Assembly: GCF_020179385.1 (NCBI RefSeq)
Contig: NZ_JAIBLJ010000007.1
Span: 1 to 64,000, forward strand
Reading direction: 5' to 3'
Length of the DNA stretch: 64,000 bases
Origin: Alkalihalobacillus sp. YIM B00296
GTDB lineage: Bacteria > Bacillota > Bacilli > Bacillales > Fictibacillaceae
Both the position numbers and the translations under genes were made by a program. A model generated the notes under the pieces. It was not told where the DNA came from. It worked only from the letters and a program-made list of their open reading frames with translations, and ran no database searches. How positions within the stretch are numbered: the first letter of the stretch is position 1; the number at the start of each line of letters is the position of its first letter. Shown piece by piece: positions 57,091 through 64,000 of this stretch.

Positions 57091-58380
57091 TTAACTGTTT
57101 TTCGGTCGTATCTGGCAGCTTGTGAAGGCCTTTTCTTTAAAATGGTCATTCAGTATGTTCTGAAGATCTTCAGTTGTTATTTTGTCGTACATTTCAACGA
57201 CCTTAAACAAATTCATATCACCAAATTGGAAACGCGTGAACTGGTTTGCGATATATTCTGGTGAATTCATCGATCTTAGGAAACTTCCCATCTTCTTTTT
57301 CTTCAGGCGGTCAATAGCTTCTGTATCGATCCCTTTTGATTTGGTCGCTTCGATCATCTCGAAAATCCGATCAGTCAGTCGATCTGGATCACTCGTTTCC
57401 CCTCCGATAAGCGAGAAGCCGAAATCTGTTTCTTCGGTATAATCGAATGAAAACGATTGATCGATCAAGCCTTCCGTATACAACTCTTCATAATTGTCTG
57501 AGCTTTGACCGAAGAGATAATCAAGGAGAAGATTCATCCCTAATTCGTACTTAAGCCGTTCATCCCCAAAACGCTTAGGTGTGGCCTGTTTGAATCCGAC
57601 CATACACTTCGGGGTTTGCACAGTCATTTTGATGACCGATTTCTTTTTTGCAACTTCAGGTGGTTCTTCTTCAAAAAAACGCTCGATTTTTTCTGGTGGC
57701 GTAAATTCTTTTCCGCTCTGATTTTCCTTCACAAGACTCATGATTTCTTCTGGAACGACATTGCCGACGACGAACAACAGCATGTTGCTGGGATGGTAAA
57801 ACGTTTCATAGCATGTATAGAGAGAATCTTTTGTGATTTTGGCAATGGAAGACACCGTTCCGGCAATATCGATTTTGACTGGGTGTCGGTGGAACATATT
57901 CTCGATCACACCGAAATAAACACGCCAATCTGGATTATCATCATACATCTCGATTTCTTGCCCGATGATCCCTTTTTCTTTTTCCACAGTCTTTTCGGTA
58001 AAATAAGGCGCTTGGACAAAATCGATCAGTGTCTTCAGATTTTCTTTTACATTTGAAGTACTTGAAAAAAGGTAGGCGGTCCGTGTAAACGATGTGAAAG
58101 CGTTCGCAGAAGCCCCTTGCTTGCTGAAGTCCTGGAATACATCCCCGTCCTCTTTTTCAAACAATTTATGCTCTAGAAAATGAGCAATCCCGTCCGGTAC
58201 CTTCGCCGGCTCATCCGAGCCTAGCGGTGTGAAATGGTTATCGACAGAACCGTATTTCGTTGTAAAGGTTGCATACGTTTTGTTAAAACCTTTCTTCGGT
58301 AAAATATAAACGTGCAAGCCATTATCCAGCGTCTCCGAGTATAAGGTTTCTTTCAGTTGATCGTAATAGGTTTCATTCAT
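57091..58380 (-). CDS. ymfH: M16-family zinc peptidase YmfH
   Basis: 429 residues of the pitrilysin/processing-peptidase family. The inverse zinc motif HFLEH is intact in PDGIAHFLEHKLFEKEDG, and the distal glutamate is likely in EKEKGIIGQEIEMYDDNP. It is probably the catalytic member of a heterodimer with YmfF. Its ATG shares one base with the ymfF stop. Substrate unknown. Confidence 0.92.
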   Translation of the reverse strand: MNETYYDQLKETLYSETLDNGLHVYILPKKGFNKTYATFTTKYGSVDNHFTPLGSDEPAKVPDGIAHFLEHKLFEKEDGDVFQDFSKQGASANAFTSFTRTAYLFSSTSNVKENLKTLIDFVQAPYFTEKTVEKEKGIIGQEIEMYDDNPDWRVYFGVIENMFHRHPVKIDIAGTVSSIAKITKDSLYTCYETFYHPSNMLLFVVGNVVPEEIMSLVKENQSGKEFTPPEKIERFFEEEPPEVAKKKSVIKMTVQTPKCMVGFKQATPKRFGDERLKYELGMNLLLDYLFGQSSDNYEELYTEGLIDQSFSFDYTEETDFGFSLIGGETSDPDRLTDRIFEMIEATKSKGIDTEAIDRLKKKKMGSFLRSMNSPEYIANQFTRFQFGDMNLFKVVEMYDKITTEDLQNILNDHFKEKAFTSCQIRPKNS

Positions 58381-59663
58381 TACTTTTGACCCTCCCCTTT
58401 AAGGAAATAGATCGTATCTAATGTTACTGTATCCGCTACATTACGGATATCTTCCATCGTGACAGCCTGGATGCCCTCGATCCACTCATCGATGGATCGA
58501 CGTATCCCAGCGACTCTGGAATGATAAAGCAGATCGACCCAGCTGTTCGGGTTATCAACAGACTCGAGAAGCTGATTACGTATCATTTCTTTCGTCTGAG
58601 AAAGTTCTGAATCTGTTATATCGCCGCTCTTCATGTGATCCATTTGTTCTTTGATGATGGATACGGCTTTTTCGTAATTTTTGAATTCAATGCCTGACAT
58701 GACGAATAGGGCACCGACATGACTTTCGATTCTCGAAACTGCATAATACGCAAGGCTTGCTTTCTCACGTACATTGAGGAACAATTTCGAATGTGAAAAT
58801 CCACCGAAGATTCCATTGAATACTTGAATGGCGTAGTATTCAGGGTCTGCAAACGTTATTGAGGTCCGGTAACCGATGTGAAGCTTTCCTTGTTTGACAT
58901 CCTGTTCATCAAAAACGACATTTTCCTGGTGTCTAGCGGTAACTTCCTGGACTGGTGCTTCATCTGTATTGATACGTTCATTGAGCCGGAGGCTGGATTG
59001 GACTTTTCGTCCTACTTCATCACCATTGATATCCCCGATAATATAAATATCAATTTCATCTTTTTCAATCACGTCTTTATAATAATCGAACAGTTCTTCA
59101 GCCGTAATCGACTCGACCTCTTCTTCTTTTCCGAATGCATGCTGTGCATATGACTGGCCTTTGAACATTTCTTCGACAAGCCGTTTGTTCGCAAAACGCA
59201 TTTTATCATCATATATCGATTGGATTTTCTGTTTAAGTACCCTCTTTTCCTTTTTCACATTGCTTTCATCGAATTTTGTTCCATCATTCAATGGATGAAG
59301 CAATACTTCAGCTAAGAAATCCAGGGACTGTTCAAGCAGTTGTGTGTTGTTCAGTAGAAATTTTTCATTTGAAACATCCATACGGATCGTGATGATCTGA
59401 TAATCACCTTTTTTGGCAATTGAAGTAACGAATCCAGCACCATACATATCTTCTAAAAGACGATGGATATGTAGTGAAGAAGGATAGGATTTCGTCCCAG
59501 ACTTTAGGACTTGAGCCAATAATGCTCGTTTTGTTACGTTTTCTTCTTCAATCTTCCTTTTTATTTGGATGGAGATCGTCGTCGTTTTATATTTTTCCGT
59601 TTCTACCAGATGCAATGTATACCCTTCAGTAGGTATGATTCGAGGTTCTTTCGTCTTTGTCAT
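58380..59663 (-). CDS. ymfF: M16-family peptidase-like protein YmfF, non-catalytic
   Basis: 427 residues with the M16 fold. In the region where the active partner has HxxEH, this protein reads SLHIHRLLEDMYGAG, so zinc ligands are missing. M16B enzymes often pair one active and one inactive chain, and the 1-base overlap with ymfH supports a complex. Upstream gap 59664-59818 holds its promoter region, with no clear element. Confidence 0.92.
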   Translation of the reverse strand: MTKTKEPRIIPTEGYTLHLVETEKYKTTTISIQIKRKIEEENVTKRALLAQVLKSGTKSYPSSLHIHRLLEDMYGAGFVTSIAKKGDYQIITIRMDVSNEKFLLNNTQLLEQSLDFLAEVLLHPLNDGTKFDESNVKKEKRVLKQKIQSIYDDKMRFANKRLVEEMFKGQSYAQHAFGKEEEVESITAEELFDYYKDVIEKDEIDIYIIGDINGDEVGRKVQSSLRLNERINTDEAPVQEVTARHQENVVFDEQDVKQGKLHIGYRTSITFADPEYYAIQVFNGIFGGFSHSKLFLNVREKASLAYYAVSRIESHVGALFVMSGIEFKNYEKAVSIIKEQMDHMKSGDITDSELSQTKEMIRNQLLESVDNPNSWVDLLYHSRVAGIRRSIDEWIEGIQAVTMEDIRNVADTVTLDTIYFLKGEGQK

Positions 59664-59818
59664 ATCTTCAACCTCTCCTTTGCCAAGTTTTCACTCACTA
59701 GTTTACCCTAATCCGTACCGAAACATGAAACACTTTACATTATAATACTCTTCAACGGCATTTTATAACAGCTGGCAAGCCTAATATCCATCATTTAATT
59801 AAGGCTTTGGTATTTTTC

Positions 59819-59906
59819 ATTGTTGATTTCTGCGAAATTCACTCCCTTTCCGCGGACGACGGGCGACCCGCAGGTGTGTCGCGAATTTCGCTTGAAAAAT
59901 CGACAA
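59819..59906. repeat. Inverted-repeat element between ymfF and nupQ
   Basis: TTGTTGATTTCTGCGAAATTC at the left is roughly inverse to GCGAATTTCGCTTGAAAAATC at the right, around a GC-rich centre (CCGCGGACGACGGGCGACCC). The left arm resembles the flank of repeat copy C (46663-46690). It is MITE-like: about 90 bases with no reading frame. Confidence 0.6.
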
Positions 59907-59931
59907 CAGGATTTAACAGCGGCTTAAATTA

Positions 59932-59965
59932 AAAAAGAACTCCTCATACTATGAGAAGTTCTCTA
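59932..59965 (-). terminator. nup operon terminator
   Basis: AGAACTTCTCATA pairs with TATGAGGAGTTCT with one mismatch, followed by a T-run on the minus strand just past the nupQ stop. Confidence 0.8.
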
Positions 59966-59969
59966 AAGA

Positions 59970-60932
59970 TCATCGTTTTCCTTTTTCGTATGGTTTACCG
60001 ATTGCTTTCGGTGCATCCGCCCTGCCGACAAATCCAGCCAGTGCAAGGATTGTCAACACATACGGAGATATGAGCAAGATGACATGTGGAATTTCTTTCA
60101 GCAATGGAATCTGTTGTCCTGTAATACTCAATGATTGTGCAAAACCGAAGAACAATGCCGCACCTAATGCACCAAGTGGATGCCACTTACCGAAAATCAT
60201 CGCAGCAAGGGCCATGAAGCCTTGTCCAGCAATTGTTGAATGAGTAAAGTTTCCGCTGATTGAAGTCGCATACACTGCACCTCCCAATCCTGCGAACGCC
60301 CCGCTGAGCATGACTGCGACATAACGCATCTTCGCTACATTGATCCCCATCGTATCGGCAGCCATCGGATGTTCACCTACAGCTCTCAAACGAAGTCCGA
60401 AAGGAGTTTTAAAGACGATGAACCAGACGACGAAAGCTAGGGCAACCGCCAAGTACGAAGTGATATAGGCATCACCGAATAATAATGGTCCGATGAATGG
60501 AATATCGAAAAGAAATGGTATATCTGATTTAAAAATCCGTTCATTCAGATAAGGTGTCTGACCTGCGTCAAATATTTTCTTGACGAGGAAAATCGTCAAA
60601 CCCGCAGCCAAAAAGTTCATGGCGACACCACTGACAACCTGGTCAGCGCGGAACGAAATACTCGCCACCGCATGCAGCAAGGAGAAAACAGCGCCGATCA
60701 GGATTGCAACCAAGAAAGAAAACCATGGTGATGCACCACCCAATCCCCAGGTCTCTCCATAAAAAGTGAACACTGCTCCGATGAAGGCACCCATCATCAT
60801 GAGGCCTTCCAATCCGATGTTCACGACACCAGACCGTTCACTGAATACGCCACCGAGTGCGGTCAGAATCAAAGGGGCGGCAGCAAAGATGGCTGTCGGT
60901 ATGATGATTTCTAATATTTGCAATAGACCCAT
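59970..60932 (-). CDS. nupQ: Nucleoside ABC transporter permease, NupQ-type
   Basis: 320 residues, about nine hydrophobic helices, of the BPD_transp_2 family (GVFSERSGVVNIGLEGLMMMG, then MGINVAKMRYVAVMLSGAFAGLGG). With NupP it forms the membrane channel of a BMP-type nucleoside importer. The start directly abuts the nupP stop. The guanosine specificity known for B. subtilis NupNOPQ is inferred from gene order. Confidence 0.88.
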   Translation of the reverse strand: MGLLQILEIIIPTAIFAAAPLILTALGGVFSERSGVVNIGLEGLMMMGAFIGAVFTFYGETWGLGGASPWFSFLVAILIGAVFSLLHAVASISFRADQVVSGVAMNFLAAGLTIFLVKKIFDAGQTPYLNERIFKSDIPFLFDIPFIGPLLFGDAYITSYLAVALAFVVWFIVFKTPFGLRLRAVGEHPMAADTMGINVAKMRYVAVMLSGAFAGLGGAVYATSISGNFTHSTIAGQGFMALAAMIFGKWHPLGALGAALFFGFAQSLSITGQQIPLLKEIPHVILLISPYVLTILALAGFVGRADAPKAIGKPYEKGKR

Positions 60933-61988
60933 CTAGATTTTCCCCCTTTTGTTAATGCGGTTCCTCAGCCAGTGAACAAGATAACTCGAAGCTACGAAGA
61001 AGATGATGAGAGCAATGACAATCGTAATCAACTCAGGCGGCACCTGGGCCATCGCTTGCATATTTAGAGCTCCGATTTTAAGTCCCCCAAATAGACCTGC
61101 GGCTAGGATGATACCGATGGCACTGTTCGCTCCTAATAGTGCTACAGCGATTCCGTCGAACCCGACGCCAGAAAATGCTGCGTTGATTGTCATATATTGA
61201 TACGTACCAAGGCCTTCCATCGCCCCTGCTACACCAGCAAAACCGCCAGAAATGCACATCGAGAGAATGATGTTCTTCGATACGTTGATACCTGCATAGT
61301 TGGAAGCATGCTGGTTGAACCCGACTGCACGAAGTTCATAGCCTGTCGTTGTCTTCCATAACAGGTACCACATCAACACTGCTGCTAATATGGCAACGAT
61401 GATTCCGTAATGCAATCTGGAATAGTCGGTAATCTCTTGTAAAAACAATGAAGATAATGACGCTGAAGATTGGATATCTTCTGTACGTTCACCTGGAGCC
61501 AACATATGATTCCGGATGATTGAATTCGTCACATGTAAAGCAATATAGTTCATCATGATTGTCGTGATGACTTCATGCACTCTGAATCTCGCTTTCAAAT
61601 ATCCCGGCACAACTCCCCATAACGCCCCCGCTGCTGCCGCTGCAAGGATGGCAAGGGGGACATGGATGAAAGCAGGGACGCCTTCTACCGTTATGCCCAT
61701 ATAGACAGAGGCCAACCAACCAACTAACAGTTGCCCCTCTACCCCAATATTGAATAGGCCTGTTCTGAAAGCAAAGGCAACTGCTAAACCTGACATAATC
61801 AAGGGAGACATTTGTCTTACTGTCTCACCGATATAATAAGGGTCTGTAAAAATGACACTGAACAATGATGAATAGGCATAGAATGCATCATAACCACTTG
61901 ACATCATGATGATGCCACCGACGAGAAGACCAAGCGCAACTGCAATCACAGGAACGCTTAACTTGAATAAAATTTGTTGCAGCCTCAC
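60933..61988 (-). CDS. nupP: Nucleoside ABC transporter permease, NupP-type
   Basis: 351 residues with about ten hydrophobic helices, BPD_transp_2 family (FRTGLFNIGVEGQLLVGWLA, EVITTIMMNYIALHVTNSII, MCISGGFAGVAGAMEGLGTY). It is the second permease chain of the importer. Starts at GTG immediately after the nupO stop, behind GGAGGAG, so it is translationally coupled. Confidence 0.88.
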   Translation of the reverse strand: MRLQQILFKLSVPVIAVALGLLVGGIIMMSSGYDAFYAYSSLFSVIFTDPYYIGETVRQMSPLIMSGLAVAFAFRTGLFNIGVEGQLLVGWLASVYMGITVEGVPAFIHVPLAILAAAAAGALWGVVPGYLKARFRVHEVITTIMMNYIALHVTNSIIRNHMLAPGERTEDIQSSASLSSLFLQEITDYSRLHYGIIVAILAAVLMWYLLWKTTTGYELRAVGFNQHASNYAGINVSKNIILSMCISGGFAGVAGAMEGLGTYQYMTINAAFSGVGFDGIAVALLGANSAIGIILAAGLFGGLKIGALNMQAMAQVPPELITIVIALIIFFVASSYLVHWLRNRINKRGKI

Positions 61989-63515
61989 TTAGTTCTCCTC
62001 CTTCCCTGTCCGTTTGGATCCAGCCATCAATAAACCTAAATCTTGCTCCGTCACTTCTTTCGGGTTGACGATCGCAATGATCTTCCCTTCATAAATGACA
62101 GCAATACGGTCGCTGACATTCATGATTTCATCCAATTCGAATGAAAGGAGCAGGATGGCTTTATTTGCATCACGTTCTTCAATAAGTTTGGAATGTATGA
62201 ATTCGATTGCACCAACGTCCAGACCCCGTGTAGGCTGTGCTGCTATTAACAGATCCGGACTCCGGTCGACTTCACGAGCAATGATCGCCTTCTGTTGATT
62301 CCCGCCAGACAAAGCCCTAGCTTCGGTATGCACACTAGGGGTGCGGACATCAAATTGGTCGATCAACTGGTTAGCTTTTTTAAAAATTTCCGGCGCCTTG
62401 ATTTGTTTGTATTTTGAGTAAGGTTCTTGATAATACGTTTGCAGGACCATATTTTCACCGATAGAAAAATCAAGGACAAGTCCATGTTTATGACGATCTT
62501 GGGGGATGTGGCCTAACCCCGATTCAGTCACTTTACGTGGTTTAAGGTTGGTGATCTCTTTTCCATTCAAATGGATTTCTCCGCTTTCTGCATTACGCAA
62601 GCCCGTAATCGCTTCGATCAATTCGGTCTGCCCATTCCCATCGACGCCGGCAATCCCGATGATTTCTCCAAACCGAACCGTTAAATCAAGACCCTTGACT
62701 GCTGGGATGCCTCGGGAATCCTTTACAACAAGGTTTTTGATTTCAAGGACTTCTTGTTGCGGATTCCCTTTTTCTTTCTTGGTAGTGAATGAAACGTCTC
62801 GGCCGACCATCATGGAGGCCAACTCCTCACGATTCGTATCCGCAACATCCACAGTTCCGATCCCTTTACCTCGACGGATGACTGTACAACGATGGCAAAC
62901 CTCCATGATTTCTTTTAATTTATGAGTGATCAAGATGATCGATTTTCCTTCTGCAATAAGACGCTTCATGATTTGTATCAGTTCTTTGATTTCTTGTGGC
63001 GTCAATACTGCAGTCGGTTCGTCGAAAATCAGGATATCTGCCCCGCGATACAACGTTTTTAAAATTTCAACTCGTTGCTGCATACCGACGGAAATATCCT
63101 CGATTCTGGCATACGGATCGACTCGTAAACCATACTGCCTTGAAATCTCTTCAACTTTCTTTGCAGCAGATTTGATATCGACCTGGGCCCGTCGTCTCGG
63201 CTCCTGACCAAGGACGATATTCTCAGTTACGGTAAAATTCTCCACAAGCATGAAATGTTGATGAACCATACCGATTCCCAATTTGTTGGCGATATTCGGA
63301 TCCGTGATCTCCACTTTTTTCCCACGGACACGGATTTCACCCTTTTCAGGCTGATAAAGGCCAAAAAGAACGTTCATCAAGGTGGATTTTCCTGCACCGT
63401 TTTCCCCTAACAATGCATGAATTTCTCCTTTTTGAACCTGTAATGTAATGTTGTCATTGGCAACAATGCCCGGAAACTCTTTGCGGATATCCCGCATTTC
63501 TATGACGTATTCCAC
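61989..63515 (-). CDS. nupO: Nucleoside ABC transporter ATP-binding protein, NupO-type
   Basis: 508 residues with two ABC domains in tandem. The first has Walker A GENGAGKSTLMNVLFG and a shifted signature ISVGMQQRVEI. The second has a degenerate P-loop (GVDGNGQTELIEAITG) and the signature LSGGNQQKAIIAREV, as in the sugar/nucleoside class. It powers uptake with NupP and NupQ. Starts at GTG after AGGAGTG. Confidence 0.9.
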   Translation of the reverse strand: MEYVIEMRDIRKEFPGIVANDNITLQVQKGEIHALLGENGAGKSTLMNVLFGLYQPEKGEIRVRGKKVEITDPNIANKLGIGMVHQHFMLVENFTVTENIVLGQEPRRRAQVDIKSAAKKVEEISRQYGLRVDPYARIEDISVGMQQRVEILKTLYRGADILIFDEPTAVLTPQEIKELIQIMKRLIAEGKSIILITHKLKEIMEVCHRCTVIRRGKGIGTVDVADTNREELASMMVGRDVSFTTKKEKGNPQQEVLEIKNLVVKDSRGIPAVKGLDLTVRFGEIIGIAGVDGNGQTELIEAITGLRNAESGEIHLNGKEITNLKPRKVTESGLGHIPQDRHKHGLVLDFSIGENMVLQTYYQEPYSKYKQIKAPEIFKKANQLIDQFDVRTPSVHTEARALSGGNQQKAIIAREVDRSPDLLIAAQPTRGLDVGAIEFIHSKLIEERDANKAILLLSFELDEIMNVSDRIAVIYEGKIIAIVNPKEVTEQDLGLLMAGSKRTGKEEN

Positions 63516-63583
63516 CTGTCATCACTCCTACTGTGTTGTTCCGTCCGCATAGGCTGCTGAACCGCCCAGCTGTATCCTATGAG

Positions 63584-63647
63584 TGCTCTTAAGTGTAACA
63601 AGGGAGTCTAGTCGACCTTCGACATGCCTTTGTTACACTTAAGAGCA
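63584..63647. repeat. Perfect 18-bp inverted repeat between nupO and nupN
   Basis: TGCTCTTAAGTGTAACAA at 63584-63601 is exactly inverse to 63630-63647, with 28 bases between. The centre holds a smaller inverse pair around TCGACCTTCGA. There is no T-run, and a separate terminator follows. Such elements can be small non-autonomous repeats or RNA stability hairpins. Confidence 0.65.
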
Positions 63648-63654
63648 TAAATAA

Positions 63655-63694
63655 AGGGGTTGACACAAAGACTTATGGGTCAACCCCTCTGTAT
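63655..63694 (-). terminator. Terminator after nupN
   Basis: On the minus strand AGGGGTTGACC pairs with GTCAACCCCT across a 13-base loop, with Ts after it, 12 bases past the nupN stop. It could make the binding-protein transcript more abundant than the downstream ABC genes. Confidence 0.75.
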
Positions 63695-63705
63695 AGATAT
63701 AATGA

Positions 63706-64000
63706 TTACTTTTCGCTTTTGAAAGTCTCAAACTCTTCAGCCGTCTTAGGCACTTCTACCTCACCAGCAACGATTTTCTCTTTATATTCTTTAACCATCT
63801 CCAGTGATTCTTCAGAAACGTTATCTTCTGTCGGAGCGATACCGACACCATTTTCTTCAAGTCCGAATTCCACGATTTGTCCACCAGGGAAGTTTCCTTC
63901 CTTTGTTTGAGTAGAGACTTCAAATACCGCAGTGTCTACACGTTTTACCATTGAAGTCAATGTTACACTCTTGTTGTTTCCTTTATCGTAGATTCCTTCT
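63706..64000 (-). CDS. nupN: BMP-family nucleoside-binding lipoprotein, NupN-type (3' part only)
   Basis: The visible 97 codons run from the window edge to the stop at 63706. They match the end of BMP/Med-type substrate-binding proteins: GIYDKGNNKSVTLTSMVKRV, then an acidic tail ending EEFETFKSEK. The 5' part, with the signal peptide and ligand pocket, lies beyond 64000. It should deliver nucleosides to NupOPQ. The internal ATG at 63960 is not the start. Confidence 0.85.
   Translation of the reverse strand, partial: EGIYDKGNNKSVTLTSMVKRVDTAVFEVSTQTKEGNFPGGQIVEFGLEENGVGIAPTEDNVSEESLEMVKEYKEKIVAGEVEVPKTAEEFETFKSEK

Overview
This window looks like chromosome from a spore-forming member of the Bacillaceae. 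It carries cotE, spoVK, spoVS, a gerA-B-C germination operon and a YhcN/YlaJ-type spore lipoprotein. The gene order from glnA to the nup transporter matches the Bacillus subtilis glnA-hfq-mutSL-cotE-miaB-spoVS-rny-recA-pgsA-ymf region. A lone ectoine hydroxylase gene suggests a salt-tolerant organism. Genus and species cannot be fixed from the sequence alone. No tRNA, rRNA or CRISPR array was seen.

Positions 1-12300 are accessory DNA. They hold an IS1182-type transposase gene broken by two frameshifts, a resolvase fragment, remnants of DinB-type and SgcJ/EcaC-type genes, and a type I methyltransferase gene truncated at both ends. Among these are intact genes: two VOC (glyoxalase-fold) proteins, an RpoA-CTD-like small protein, an AraC-type regulator, a GyrI-like protein, an ECF sigma factor with its membrane partner, and an MFS exporter.

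Positions 12600-30000 hold conserved housekeeping blocks, mostly on the minus strand. glnR-glnA has a clear sigma-A promoter flanked by two GlnR/TnrA-type operators. It is followed upstream by ynbB-hflX-spoVK. The treP-treA-treR trehalose operon has two identical TreR-type operators. A tyrosine recombinase that has lost catalytic residues faces hfq. Then come miaA, mutL and mutS.

Positions 30000-48500 hold cotE, ectD, the ger operon with two CBO0543-type membrane genes, miaB-ricA, tdh-kbl, korA-korB, an M19 dipeptidase, spoVS and ymdB. The intergenic gaps here carry at least two families of dispersed structured repeats. The dipeptidase gene has a leader with a terminator and a possible alternative fold, a candidate cis-regulatory RNA.

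Positions 48500-64000 hold rny, recA, cinA, pgsA, rodZ, ymfK-J-I-H-F and a BMP/nupNOPQ-type nucleoside ABC transporter that runs off the right edge. recA is split by a 327-nt group I intron without an ORF, placed exactly between Asn203 and Pro204. Its P7-forming elements and a matching internal guide sequence are visible. A LexA-type box and a consensus promoter lie upstream. This is the most striking feature of the window. Group I introns in Bacillus recA are known, first from B. anthracis, so it is a rare rather than a wholly new system.
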